The position numbers and the translations under genes were made by a program. The notes under the pieces are model-generated. The model was not told the DNA's origin, ran no database searches, and saw only the letters and a list, made by a program, of their open reading frames with translations. Of a stretch of 27,124 nt of DNA, positions 14,246 to 23,291 are shown piece by piece; within the stretch, counting starts at the first letter, position 1; each line of letters begins with the position of its first letter. This stretch comes from a virus, in IMG/VR virus record IMGVR_UViG_3300030331_000171, positions 1 to 27,124 of that record; one strand, written 5' to 3'.

Positions 14246-14617
14246 TTATATAACCATTTTTTGTAAAGATTTTATCATAGTTTTGGCGTGAGCTTTAACT
14301 ATTTTATCGTCTGTAATTTTACGTAAATCTGTTAGTAAACCTGCAGTATCTCTACTTACTCCTAATTCTCTGATTGTTTTATCAGTTTTTTTGTACAAAC
14401 TTTCTGCTTCGTCTTGTATTTTGTCCATATCTCTAACCCACCTTATTAGATCGTCTTCTACTCTACCTATAGGTGCAAAAATAACGTCATACTTTTCATT
14501 ATGATTTATGTATCTAGAATATAATCTTTTTACTTCGTCTTGAATTGCTAGATCTACCTTTTCACCTTTAGCGTTAGATAGTATTGTGTTTAGTTTGTCT
14601 TCGTAATTTTTGTACAT
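14246..14617 (-). CDS. Helical head-module protein, 123 aa
   Basis: A 123-residue, entirely helical protein starting MYKNYEDKLNTILS. It resembles the 109-aa protein encoded at 15533-15862, which starts MYEKYQKKLESLLD. Both also share an ELG(V/I) turn followed by an L-x-DL-x-K helix near the C-terminus. The two genes flank the protease gene and are probably paralogues. Likely roles are accessory scaffold or internal head protein, because coiled-coil proteins in this slot often guide assembly. No catalytic motif is visible. It ends before a promoter-like motif and starts 2 bases after the protease stop. Confidence 0.62.
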   Translation of the reverse strand: MYKNYEDKLNTILSNAKGEKVDLAIQDEVKRLYSRYINHNEKYDVIFAPIGRVEDDLIRWVRDMDKIQDEAESLYKKTDKTIRELGVSRDTAGLLTDLRKITDDKIVKAHAKTMIKSLQKMVI

Positions 14618-14619
14618 GG

Positions 14620-15519
14620 TTATATATTGTTTCTTATGTTTCTTAAATCAGTAATATTGTTTCTGTGTTTTTTTAATATTTTTTCAAAACTACTTTTTAT
14701 ATTTTCTGCTCTTTTTATAAGTTCAGTAGCCCCTAATTCTTTAGCTTTTTTTATACCTTGCTCGGTAAATTTAATACCTTGCTCTATACTTTGTGTACTG
14801 TCTGCAAAATCAGAAAGTGCTGCTAAAATATTTTTATTAGCTTTTTTACTTGCACTTATAGCTTTATCTCTTAATTTTTCAATATCTTGAAATATTGATA
14901 ACTTAACTTTATTTATCTTACCCTCTTTTACTAATTCGTTGTATGCTTCTACTATTTCTTCGTCTGTAACTGTTTTACTCATTTTTTCCATTTTGTCTAC
15001 AAAATAACCTTCTATTGATAATCCTTTTAGTTCACCTGCTTTTATCTTTTCCCACAAGTCATTGTTTTCTATTTTCATTTTTACAAACCACGTACCATTT
15101 GGTAAGTCGTAGCCATACATTTTAGACTTGTCTTGGTCGCCTTCTTTTATCCAACTTTCTACTGTTAGTACACCTGCTACTCTGTCTTGGTGTTGGTATG
15201 TAGCTTTGTGGTGATTATTGTATTTTAGATATAGTTCGCTAGCTTTTCTTACTGTGTCCGTAGAAAAATATACGTAATACTCTGAATCTGTATTAGGGTT
15301 GTATCTAAATATTTGTTTGTTAGGTATTAGTGCAGGACTAATTAACATTCTTTTTTCTTCGTCAATCTTTGAGAATGTAAGATTGTGTTTGTCTTTACCA
15401 AAAAATACAAAATCTACTTCTATTGCAGGACTTGTTACTAAACTTATTGCGTCTATAGATAGTTCTTCATTATCGTCACTTATTACAAGCTCTGTGATCT
15501 TAGTGAGTTTTTTCTTCAT
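14620..15519 (-). CDS. XkdF-like prohead protease with helical tail
   Basis: A 299-residue protein. Residues 1-180 match the XkdF-type phage serine protease (S78-related) pattern: IDAISLVTSPAIEVDFVFF near the start, RMLISPALIPNKQIFRYN, YYVYFSTDTVRKASELYL, HQDRVAGVLTVESWI (H110), then WFVKMKIENNDLWEKIKAGE and GLSIEGYF (S168). H110 and S168 are the probable catalytic pair. Such enzymes process scaffold and capsid during prohead maturation. Residues about 185-299 form a long helical extension with an AKELGA turn similar to those in both flanking coiled-coil proteins, so it may itself help scaffold. It lies upstream of the scaffold and capsid genes as expected. Confidence 0.82.
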   Translation of the reverse strand: MKKKLTKITELVISDDNEELSIDAISLVTSPAIEVDFVFFGKDKHNLTFSKIDEEKRMLISPALIPNKQIFRYNPNTDSEYYVYFSTDTVRKASELYLKYNNHHKATYQHQDRVAGVLTVESWIKEGDQDKSKMYGYDLPNGTWFVKMKIENNDLWEKIKAGELKGLSIEGYFVDKMEKMSKTVTDEEIVEAYNELVKEGKINKVKLSIFQDIEKLRDKAISASKKANKNILAALSDFADSTQSIEQGIKFTEQGIKKAKELGATELIKRAENIKSSFEKILKKHRNNITDLRNIRNNI

Positions 15520-15532
15520 TTATTTATTTATT

Positions 15533-15862
15533 TTATGCGTCAAGGACACTATCAGCTTCTTTTTTAAACTTTTTTAAATCATTAAATAGTTTTTGTAAAT
15601 TAATATCCTTAATTGGTATTCCTAATTCTTTAGAAGCTCTTTCAATATCCCCTGCTAGTTTGTTAAAACTTTTAATTTCTGTATCTACAACAATAGCTAA
15701 TCTTTTTGCCCTTGATAAATGGACGTCCATACTGTCTTTAGCTTTTTTGATTAAATTATATAGTTTAGTTACGTCTTTTATTTTATTAAAATTTATTTTT
15801 TCAGTATTCTCTAATTTTGTGTCTAAAAGACTTTCTAGTTTTTTTTGGTATTTCTCGTACAT
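15533..15862 (-). CDS. Helical head-module protein, 109 aa
   Basis: A 109-residue helical protein (MYEKYQKKLESLLD at the start, SKELGIPIKDINLQKLFNDL near the end). It appears to be a diverged paralogue of the 123-aa protein on the other side of the protease gene. The protease tail has the same K-ELG turn in helical context. It opens the head module, 13 bases after a copy of the TCTATTATATA motif, and so is probably expressed with the protease. Function is unknown; internal scaffold or protease cofactor are the best guesses. Confidence 0.62.
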   Translation of the reverse strand: MYEKYQKKLESLLDTKLENTEKINFNKIKDVTKLYNLIKKAKDSMDVHLSRAKRLAIVVDTEIKSFNKLAGDIERASKELGIPIKDINLQKLFNDLKKFKKEADSVLDA

Positions 15863-15875
15863 AAGATAAATTTAT

Positions 15876-15888
15876 TATATAATAGATT
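15876..15888 (-). promoter_or_regulatory. Repeated late promoter-like motif, copy 2
   Basis: The minus strand reads AATCTATTATATA in the 46-base gap between the tape measure stop and the 109-aa gene, 13 bases from the ATG. It would start a head-module transcript (109-aa protein, protease, 123-aa protein, scaffold, capsid, tube). Confidence 0.5.
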
Positions 15889-15908
15889 TAAATTAGTTTT
15901 ATTTGATT

Positions 15909-17381
15909 TTAGATAGTTGCTCTACGTCTAATGTTTGCTAGTTTGTTTTGACTATTTGTTATATCGTCACTTACTACAAACGCCCTTGCAGGTTCAAAGT
16001 CAGGTGTAGCACCACCTAAAGTAAATGCACCACTTACCATTTGGGGTGCAGGAGCTTGTTGAGTAGCTGAAGGTACAGAACCACCACCACCACCACCACC
16101 TGGTACGTCTGTAGCTAGTATTTTTCTTACGTTAGCTAAACCACCTGCTATGATTGCTGCACCTGTTACAAATCCTGCTACACCACCCTGTGCAAACGCT
16201 TTGTTAGCACCTGCAAAAGTATCTATAGTTGCTTGTGCTATTGCTAGTGCTTTGTTTTCTCCTGCTAAGTCACCTAATGCACCTGCTAGTGAGCTAAATG
16301 CTTCTAACTCTGCTTCTTTACGTTCTTTAGCTAGGTCTATAATTTCTTGATTTGCGTCTGCTTCTTCACGTTTTAGACTAATTGTGTTTGTTAGTTGCTC
16401 GCTTTCAAAACCTGTAACTTGTGCTATTATACCTTCACGTTCTGCTATTGCTTCATTTAGTGCTATTTGTAAGTCTACGTTTTCTTTGTTTTTGTCTAAT
16501 TCCTTCTGCGCTGCTTCTACTGCTATGTCTGCGTTAGCTAACATAACTTCTTTTTGTTTTTCTAGTAATGCTCCTAAGTCTTCATTTGCTTTTATTCTTT
16601 GTTCAAATGTTAAACTTTCGTCGTCTCTAACCTGTCGTAAACTTTCTGCTTGTGCATCAAATTGTTCTAATAATATACGATTTCTGCTTTCTGCTAATTG
16701 TGCTGACTTGTCAAGTTCTACGTTTGCTTTTGCTGCGTCTAATGTATTTTTAGTAAAGTTTTTAATTTTTTCAGTTACCTTAGTTATTGCGTTGTCCATT
16801 TGCGCAGTTTCTACAACGTTGCCAGTAACTGTGTCTTTCAGGTTACCTAGTGCAGTCTTTGCTGTTTCGCTAGCTTCTTTAAAATCACCTTTAAATACTT
16901 GGAACAACGCCTTACCTAAACCACCTACACCTTCTATAAGGTTTTTAACTCTAGTCATAACTTCTACGCCTAGCGTTCTACCAAATGATAGTGCGTTTTG
17001 TACTGCTTCACTACCAAAAAGTTTACTTATAAAACCTGTTGCTTTACCTGTGTTTTCTGATAAGAAGTTAAAAAACTTGTTAAATGTTATGTTAAGAAAC
17101 TCGGTTGCTGTGTTAAATATATCTACTACTTTTTGATTTTGTCCTAATACATCTTGAAAAACCTCAAATGCTTTGTTTAGTATAAATACAATACCTGTAG
17201 CTTTTGCCAACGCTTTAAAACCCACAGATAACTTTCTTATACCTGATTCACTTTCTTTTGATGCTTTTGACAAATCGTTTGTTTGGTCTACTGCGTCAGA
17301 AAGATTGTCAGTTAATTTGTCTACGTCTTTAGCTGCGTCATCTATATTACTATTTATTTTTAAGTTAATTTCTTCTGCCAT
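15909..17381 (-). CDS. Tail tape measure protein
   Basis: A 490-residue, mainly helical protein. The N-terminus has INLKINSNIDDAAKDVDKLT, the usual tape-measure opening, and a hydrophobic segment follows at about residues 57-75. Long Ala/Glu/Lys helices fill the middle. The C-terminal part has ALAIAQATIDTFAGANKAFA, a Gly/Ala-rich hydrophobic stretch (GGVAGFVTGAAIIAGGLANV) and a seven-glycine run before a flexible tail, all common in tape measure proteins. These set tail length and are ejected with the DNA. At about 1.5 angstrom per residue the length suggests a tail of roughly 70 nm. Unusually, the head genes follow it. Confidence 0.85.
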   Translation of the reverse strand: MAEEINLKINSNIDDAAKDVDKLTDNLSDAVDQTNDLSKASKESESGIRKLSVGFKALAKATGIVFILNKAFEVFQDVLGQNQKVVDIFNTATEFLNITFNKFFNFLSENTGKATGFISKLFGSEAVQNALSFGRTLGVEVMTRVKNLIEGVGGLGKALFQVFKGDFKEASETAKTALGNLKDTVTGNVVETAQMDNAITKVTEKIKNFTKNTLDAAKANVELDKSAQLAESRNRILLEQFDAQAESLRQVRDDESLTFEQRIKANEDLGALLEKQKEVMLANADIAVEAAQKELDKNKENVDLQIALNEAIAEREGIIAQVTGFESEQLTNTISLKREEADANQEIIDLAKERKEAELEAFSSLAGALGDLAGENKALAIAQATIDTFAGANKAFAQGGVAGFVTGAAIIAGGLANVRKILATDVPGGGGGGGSVPSATQQAPAPQMVSGAFTLGGATPDFEPARAFVVSDDITNSQNKLANIRRRATI

Positions 17382-17383
17382 AA

Positions 17384-18229
17384 TTAAAATGTTTGTAATG
17401 TTCTGTTAGTATATAAGTGTACACTTGAATACCAGTTAATATTTACGTTTGTAAGTCCTGTAACTTGTATGCTTATAAAAGGATCGGTAACTGCTACAAA
17501 TCTAGGAGTGGTGACTATTGATAAACTACCGTCTGCTATTGTACTTATTGATTGAGTAAATGTAGGGTTAAATCCATTGTCTGTTTTACAAGCACCTACT
17601 AGCTTATAGTAAATGTATTGTCCTGCTGTACCACTAGAACCACCTGTGCATAAAGCTATAATATGTGCTTCAAATCCTAATATAGAGTTGTTTTGTATTT
17701 CTACTAAGTTTGTACCGTCATTTTGTGTAGTTAAATTTGTAGCATCTGTGCCTGTAGTTTGCCCTGATAGTTGCGTAAATGACATTTGATTTGAACCAAC
17801 TTCACTACCGTCATATAAACCACCACCTATAACTACTTCGCCATTGTGTAACCCTAGACCGTGTGTACCACCTATTATACTTGAATTGCTAAGATTAGAT
17901 TGTATTTTGTTATTTTCACCTGTAATAAATATATTTTTGTTTATACCGTCTGTAGTGTTTTTTTGACCTGTAATAAAACTAGCTGACGTGTTAGTGCTAG
18001 TAGTGTTATTTTTACCTGACACTTTATTGTCTAAATTTTTACCTCTTTTTTCTATTAAACTATTAAACCTATAAGCATAACAAGTACCACTAACCGTGTC
18101 GTAATTATAACCATATTCTTGACATATCTTTTGATTTGCAAACACATCATTTGTACCGTCAGTAAAAATTACTTCGCCAGTTCTTTTAATACTTTTTGGT
18201 TTTATTTTAAATCCTTTTTTAAACTCCAT
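17384..18229 (-). CDS. Fibre-like protein with beta-helical repeats, 281 aa
   Basis: A 281-residue protein. The first 65 residues include CQEYGYNYDTVSGTCYAYRF, a small Cys-containing region. Residues about 70-150 hold repeated Asn/Gly/Ile phrases (ASFITGQKN, NIFITGENNKIQSN, SSIIGGTHGLGLHNGE, VVIGGGLYDGS) like the left-handed beta-roll of YadA-type adhesin heads. The C-terminal part is beta-rich. This layout suits a trimeric tail fibre or tip adhesin. Its ATG overlaps the hub stop (TAATG), implying coupled synthesis, and the tape measure gene follows two bases after its stop. Confidence 0.6.
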   Translation of the reverse strand: MEFKKGFKIKPKSIKRTGEVIFTDGTNDVFANQKICQEYGYNYDTVSGTCYAYRFNSLIEKRGKNLDNKVSGKNNTTSTNTSASFITGQKNTTDGINKNIFITGENNKIQSNLSNSSIIGGTHGLGLHNGEVVIGGGLYDGSEVGSNQMSFTQLSGQTTGTDATNLTTQNDGTNLVEIQNNSILGFEAHIIALCTGGSSGTAGQYIYYKLVGACKTDNGFNPTFTQSISTIADGSLSIVTTPRFVAVTDPFISIQVTGLTNVNINWYSSVHLYTNRTLQTF

Positions 18230-20883
18230 TACGGTATAAGTATAAATTCTACATTTGCTAGTTCGCCTGCTTTGTAATCTATTTTGTTTACTCTATATTC
18301 TTTATTCTTGATTAATACTGTATCAAAGAATCTAAACGTATTAATGTCAGCAGGTGTTAAATTTACTCTTAACGTCATAACACGTGTGTCTACGTTGTAT
18401 AGGTCGTCATAATATGTTGACCAATATGTATTATACAGATTATCTACTACAGGTGTTAAAGGGTTAAATAAATAACAGTAACCAAAATTGTAATCGTCTG
18501 TAGTCGCAGTAGTAGGTATTTCTGATAAATGACTAAATTGTAAAAAATCTGTTTTTGTTGTAGCTGCTACACCATTCTTTGCAGGTATTGCGTATGTCTT
18601 ACCTGTAGATTTTACGCCGTTGTCAAATAGTATACGTGGTGCGTTGTCAAAACTTTCAAATTCTGTTGCGTCATCATTTGCTTGAAATATAGAAGGAGTT
18701 ACAAAATTAGGTAAAAAATCTAGCAAAGGTTTTACTACTGTAACTGAAAAAGGTGTAGCTTTTATTTCTGTTTCACCTTCAAGCATTGTGTACTCACTTT
18801 TTTCAAATGTATAATGTCCATAGTTTTTACCTGCACTTTTTTTATAGACATTGTGTGTGTAGTCGTCATCATCTACTTCAAAACTAAAATTAGTTGTTTT
18901 AACAAGATCTAAGGGTTTTAAATTTATTTCTGATATGTCTACCTTATCTGTCCAGTTAAGTTGCTTAGGCGTAACCGTAGTACTTGTATTTAAGACGTGT
19001 ATAGGTTTTATAAATACGTCTTTATAAGGTTCTATAATTAAGTTATTAGGGTTGTCTTTGTCTTGTAAGGTGACTAAATTAAACATAGTCATTATACCTT
19101 TCAAAAACTCAAATTGTCCTAAGTCACCACGTAAGTTATTTAGTAATACTGCTGTAGTAATATTGTCTAATGTTAAATCTGCTATAATTCTAGCACTTGT
19201 TATATTGACTGTACCGCTTCCTCTTTGCACTTGAACTGATAATGTATCAGTAGCGTTTATAGTTATAGGTAAACTACTTACTGAATAACTTGTGCCTTGT
19301 GTAGCACTACTGAAACCTGAACCTAATACTGGTGTACTATTTTTAAATATTTGTGCGTTCCAAGTACCACTAATAGTCATATAACAACTTACCTGATATG
19401 TAGTGTCGTTTTGTGATGCTGTAAAAGTGTTAGTACCGTCATATCCAAATTCATTTGTAAAATTATGTGTTTGAAAATTTACTTTTGTATAGCTTGTACC
19501 TGTTATAGATTGTGTTGAAGATTGTTCACCTTCGCCTGTGTGTTGTGTGTCGTGTGGTGCATTACCTGCACCCCAGTTAAAGTCCATAAATAACTTAGTA
19601 AACTTTGTGCTACTTAAAAAGTCACTTTCAAAGGTGTAACCTGCTTCGCTAAATATTTTATCTATTAAGTATTTACATTGTATAAAAGGTCTAAACGCTT
19701 GTTCTAATTTTATTTCTAATTGACCTGATGCATTTTCTGTTATATTGTTATCCCAGTTGCAAAAAGGGTACTTTAACACTGCTGTTGTGCTTGCACCTGC
19801 TGTGCCTGCTAATGTATCTGAAGGTAAGGCGTTTGTCAATGCAAGAACACCTGTCCAACTATTAGTTACGTTTGTTATTGTATAATCGTGTTCTAATTCG
19901 TCTAAATCTAAATCATTTATTTTCTTATCTTTAAGAACCTCTGATAGCGCTACTGCTTCGCTGAATAAATTTACATTGTAAGATATTTCACCGTCTTTAT
20001 TAATTATGTCTATTAATCGTAAAGTACCTTCAAAGATTGTGTAAGTGTCTTCTTTTAATACTGCACGTGTTCTAACATAAGGGTTAAAATCAAAGTTACT
20101 ATCTATTGATTTTTGTACGTCAAATATACTGCTAAATATTTTATTGTTTCTTTTTGTTGCAGGTAAGTTAAAATCTTTTGAATGTGATTGTACTTTTTCT
20201 GCTGCGTTTTTGAAATCGTCTACACTAAGACTTAAAGGTATTGCTTCGTTGTCGTATAGATCACAAATTACAGAACCATCTTCTACATTACTTATTGCAG
20301 AAGGTATAACTTCTTTTAGAGTAATTTTTTGTATTTGAAACGTAGTACCACTACTACCTGCATAAGTTATAACTAATAATTGTTCTGTGTCAGTAGCAGT
20401 AAAGGTAAATGTAGTGTTTGTTTGTACAGTTGTGAAACTTACACCGTTACCAATAGCAAAACTACCGTTAGTATGTGTAAAGTTGTTTTGTCCAATAATT
20501 GTAAAACCAGTAATAGAAGGTGCATGTTTTATAAATATTTCATAGTCTGCACCTATAGTTAAATTGTCTACAGTTTGGTAAACACCTGAAAAAGATAAAG
20601 CACTACCACTTGAAGGTAAATTTAAGTTACCACTACTTACAAAAGGTACAGACGCTGCAGCAAATACACTAGAATCTGTACTAAAACCCTGCCAGTTACC
20701 TATTAGTGAAGCATTTGTGCTAATAGCTGCACCTAAAGGGTTAGATGTGCTTACTTGTATACTGTTTTGTAAAGCACTAGTAAATGAGCTATTAGCTAAA
20801 TATTGAACTTGTGTAGATGTAAAACTAAATCCATTGTTACCTATTGCAAATTGAGGATATAATATTAGCTGTGTGTTACGCAT
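18229..20883 (-). CDS. Tail hub/baseplate protein with inserted C1q-like domain
   Basis: An 884-residue protein. Residues 1-195 form a Ser/Thr-rich beta region resembling the carbohydrate-binding-like modules of the LamG protein (NLTIGADYEIFI, then IQKITLKEV). From about 200 the hub-like core begins: DGSVICDLYDNEAIPLSLSV, FNLPATKRNNKIFSSIFDV, TYTIFEGTLRLIDI. Residues about 460-570 look like an inserted C1q/TNF-like jelly roll (YDGTNTFTASQNDTTYQVSC, QIFKNSTPVLGSG). The core resumes to the C-terminus, which ends with a small beta domain (DTVLIKNKEYRVNKIDYKAG) typical of hub proteins. It should sit at the tail tip, with surface domains binding host glycans or proteins. Family assignment is by resemblance. 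Confidence 0.65.
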   Translation of the reverse strand: MRNTQLILYPQFAIGNNGFSFTSTQVQYLANSSFTSALQNSIQVSTSNPLGAAISTNASLIGNWQGFSTDSSVFAAASVPFVSSGNLNLPSSGSALSFSGVYQTVDNLTIGADYEIFIKHAPSITGFTIIGQNNFTHTNGSFAIGNGVSFTTVQTNTTFTFTATDTEQLLVITYAGSSGTTFQIQKITLKEVIPSAISNVEDGSVICDLYDNEAIPLSLSVDDFKNAAEKVQSHSKDFNLPATKRNNKIFSSIFDVQKSIDSNFDFNPYVRTRAVLKEDTYTIFEGTLRLIDIINKDGEISYNVNLFSEAVALSEVLKDKKINDLDLDELEHDYTITNVTNSWTGVLALTNALPSDTLAGTAGASTTAVLKYPFCNWDNNITENASGQLEIKLEQAFRPFIQCKYLIDKIFSEAGYTFESDFLSSTKFTKLFMDFNWGAGNAPHDTQHTGEGEQSSTQSITGTSYTKVNFQTHNFTNEFGYDGTNTFTASQNDTTYQVSCYMTISGTWNAQIFKNSTPVLGSGFSSATQGTSYSVSSLPITINATDTLSVQVQRGSGTVNITSARIIADLTLDNITTAVLLNNLRGDLGQFEFLKGIMTMFNLVTLQDKDNPNNLIIEPYKDVFIKPIHVLNTSTTVTPKQLNWTDKVDISEINLKPLDLVKTTNFSFEVDDDDYTHNVYKKSAGKNYGHYTFEKSEYTMLEGETEIKATPFSVTVVKPLLDFLPNFVTPSIFQANDDATEFESFDNAPRILFDNGVKSTGKTYAIPAKNGVAATTKTDFLQFSHLSEIPTTATTDDYNFGYCYLFNPLTPVVDNLYNTYWSTYYDDLYNVDTRVMTLRVNLTPADINTFRFFDTVLIKNKEYRVNKIDYKAGELANVEFILIP

Positions 20884-22303
20884 TTTGTATAACTCTGTTT
20901 TTACTGCGTTCTATTTCTAAAGTGTACTGTAAAAGATCGTCATTTGCTCTAGTTTGTTTTGTATATGTGCTAGATGTTATTGTAACTGGTTGTACGTATT
21001 TGTTTATATATCCTTCGCTACCGTCTGTACTAAACTCATTTAATATATATACTTCAGGACTTGTAAATAGTTCTTCTAACCACGTTGCTGTGCTTTCTGT
21101 TACAAAGTCTGTATTAAGTGTTAAACGTTCTTTAGCGTTAGTATTAAATGTTTTCTGACCTCCTTTATATCCGTGTGTCATAAATACGCTTTCGTTATAT
21201 AATCCTGATATTTGTTTGTAGCTTGTTCTTTGCGTTTCTACAGTCCTTACATTACGTTTAGTAAAAGAGTAGTAGTCCCATGCACCTAGTCTGTTTAACC
21301 ACGTCAATCTTATCTTTTCAAATCCTTTACAATCGTCATCTATTATGTTAAATGTATATTCTTGTGAAATTGTTTGTGATAAACTGTTCCTAGTTTTTAT
21401 TGTATATGATTTTGTGTTAGCATTAAAACTGCTGTGTGCTTTTATATTAGCAACACCACATCCTATAAATATTAGTTTGTTATTAGCTTCGTTTACAAAA
21501 CTACGTTTACCACCGTTTGCAGGTGTGTTATCTATAGTAATTGTTGCTAATTGCGTGCCTGTACCATTTATATCGTTGAATAATTTAATTACTACGTCTT
21601 CTATTTGACTATCTCCACTACCACCTATAGAAAAGTCTAGATTATAGTCACTAAAAAATGCTAGTGTGTGATAATCATTGGAACCTATATCTATAGTAGT
21701 AGGACAGTTAGTAAGGAACTTAGCATCTGTGTCGTTCATTATATAGTTGTTAGCGTCTAGATTATAACCGTAGTTACCACTTGCATCTAATGCTATAATG
21801 TCTTCGTGTTGTACTGTGCCGTTGTATATAATAAATTCGTCAGTTGATACTAATGAAGTTGGGTTTACTGATACTTCACCAGTTACTGTGTCAGAGTGTT
21901 GTATTTTAAATATAACTTTAAATATTCTTACTGACTTTTCGTTAGTACAAAACTTGTCTATAGTATGTATGCTATGTGGTGTAGTGTCACTAAATGCAGT
22001 ACTTTTAAACTGTGAACTTTCTGTAGGGTTTGCTGAACCTACAAAACTACCTAAGTTATCGCTTTCTACGTATGATTGTAAAATAGTGCTTAGATCAAAT
22101 ATACCAACACCTTTACTATTTGGTGTAGCTTTTAATGTAGCTATCTTATCACCTGCAGACAAAGATCCTTGTTGTCCTAAAAATACTTCTGCTATATATT
22201 TAACGTTAAATTTACTAGTTACTAATACTAAGTCTTGTACTGTAAATATAATATTTGAGTATGCAGGTACTAGTCTATATTTTGGTTTCTGTGTTATTAT
22301 CAT
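20876..22303 (-). CDS. Tail structural protein, 475 aa
   Basis: A 475-residue beta-rich protein. The N-terminal two thirds contain strands with a Gly/Asn-rich middle. The last third has a well-patterned segment: KIRLTWLNRLGAWDYYSFTK, ETQRTSYKQISG, GGQKTFNTNAKERLTLNTDF, ATWLEELFTSPEVYILNE and YTKQTRANDDLLQYTLEIE. The WLNRLGAWDYYSF phrase is familiar to me from tail proteins of Bacteroidetes phages. It overlaps the hub gene by 8 bases and the gp10-like gene by 4. A distal-tail or baseplate ring component adjoining the hub is the likely role. Confidence 0.6.
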   Translation of the reverse strand: MIITQKPKYRLVPAYSNIIFTVQDLVLVTSKFNVKYIAEVFLGQQGSLSAGDKIATLKATPNSKGVGIFDLSTILQSYVESDNLGSFVGSANPTESSQFKSTAFSDTTPHSIHTIDKFCTNEKSVRIFKVIFKIQHSDTVTGEVSVNPTSLVSTDEFIIYNGTVQHEDIIALDASGNYGYNLDANNYIMNDTDAKFLTNCPTTIDIGSNDYHTLAFFSDYNLDFSIGGSGDSQIEDVVIKLFNDINGTGTQLATITIDNTPANGGKRSFVNEANNKLIFIGCGVANIKAHSSFNANTKSYTIKTRNSLSQTISQEYTFNIIDDDCKGFEKIRLTWLNRLGAWDYYSFTKRNVRTVETQRTSYKQISGLYNESVFMTHGYKGGQKTFNTNAKERLTLNTDFVTESTATWLEELFTSPEVYILNEFSTDGSEGYINKYVQPVTITSSTYTKQTRANDDLLQYTLEIERSKNRVIQNA

Positions 22304-22821
22304 TTTATTACTGCTATATTGTCTTTAAAGTCTTCCTTAAATGCTAACGCTAATTCACGTGGCATATCTTTTAGTGCTAGTCTAACTGGTGTTGTAAAGA
22401 AACTTATACCTTGTATACCGAGTGACTTAATCTTACGTGCTATCAAATACTGTAAACTTTTTCTACTCATAAATCTACCTTTTTCGTCACGTGGCGCTAT
22501 ACCTCGTCTTACTATCCATTTGTCTAATGCACTTGCAGGTGGTTGTAAGTTCTTATATCTAAAAGGACTTTGTCTACGTGTGTTGTTTATGTCCTTAAAG
22601 TATCGTCTTTTGTTTTTACCACTTACACCCTTGTCCATAAACTTACCGTGATCTGCCATAGTAAATTGTACTGTAAAACCTTCTGCTGTTTTTAGAACCT
22701 TAAATTTGATAGAATTAAGTAAACTACCTGATACTACCTTGTCACCCTGTTTAAGGTTGTTCTTAGCTTGTCTTACAATCTTACGACCTACTGACTTTAA
22801 ATAGTTTTCTACGTTACGCAC
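22300..22821 (-). CDS. HK97 gp10-like neck/tail completion protein
   Basis: A 173-residue basic protein. The N-terminus (VENYLKSVGRKIVRQAKNNL then GSLLNSIKFKV) and the DHGKFMDKGVSGK phrase resemble HK97 gp10-like neck or tail-completion proteins, which have a matching S-L-x-x-S-I and F-x-x-x-G pattern. A Pro-containing loop and two C-terminal helices follow. These proteins join the tail to the head connector. It overlaps both neighbours by 4-8 bases. Confidence 0.65.
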   Translation of the reverse strand: MRNVENYLKSVGRKIVRQAKNNLKQGDKVVSGSLLNSIKFKVLKTAEGFTVQFTMADHGKFMDKGVSGKNKRRYFKDINNTRRQSPFRYKNLQPPASALDKWIVRRGIAPRDEKGRFMSRKSLQYLIARKIKSLGIQGISFFTTPVRLALKDMPRELALAFKEDFKDNIAVIK

Positions 22822-23281
22822 CTGCTACAAATAATTCTAGTTTAACTGTATTAGAACCACTATCTACCATTATACTTTCTAAATCGTGTGTTGCTGTTAA
22901 TGTATTAGAAGAATCTAGTACACCAATAGAATCGTGTGGTGTACCCATCATAAATGTTTTACCAGCTTCTAAAAGAATTGAAACACTTTCGTCTGCGTCG
23001 TTGTTATTTTCATCTGCATCTATTTGCATAGATAAGGTTACACTATTAGTGGAATCTAAATTTGTTACTCTTATATATTTAGTGTCTTGCATATCTATTG
23101 CACTATCTGAACTAGACACTGTAGCTTTTGTTAATAATACTGTAGTGTCATTGTCAGCAGGTATTGTTACTATACGTTCCATAACCTGTTCTATACCTGT
23201 AATTGTTAATTGATTTGTAGAACCTCTAACTGATCCGTTAAGGGTTACACTTTCTGTTAATGTTACTGTTAAATTTGCCAT
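22814..23281 (-). CDS. Small beta-rich virion protein, 155 aa
   Basis: A 155-residue protein made of beta strands rich in Thr, Ser and Val (ANLTVTLTESVTLNGSVRGS, TVLLTKATVSSSDSAIDM, YIRVTNLDSTNSVTLSMQID) with an Asp/Asn-rich loop near residue 90 (DADENNNDADES) that could bind calcium. No Cys. It could be a tail decoration, tube-associated or neck protein; the family is unknown to me. It overlaps the gp10-like gene by 8 bases and follows the basic two-domain gene, so it is part of the tail/neck operon. Confidence 0.6.
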   Translation of the reverse strand: MANLTVTLTESVTLNGSVRGSTNQLTITGIEQVMERIVTIPADNDTTVLLTKATVSSSDSAIDMQDTKYIRVTNLDSTNSVTLSMQIDADENNNDADESVSILLEAGKTFMMGTPHDSIGVLDSSNTLTATHDLESIMVDSGSNTVKLELFVAGA

Positions 23282-23291
23282 TGTTATTTAT

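Noticed and set aside
16081-16110. Short CAC trinucleotide repeat
   Set aside because: It encodes the seven-glycine run of the tape measure protein and is explained by coding.
16384-17136. A 250-codon open frame on the plus strand
   Set aside because: It is the mirror of the tape measure coding region, rich in Ser, Phe and Leu as expected for antisense of Ala/Glu/Lys codons, with no recognisable domain.
21798-22328. Plus-strand frame of 176 codons
   Set aside because: It lies antisense to the 475-aa tail gene, has no domain pattern, and all supported genes in the window are on the minus strand.
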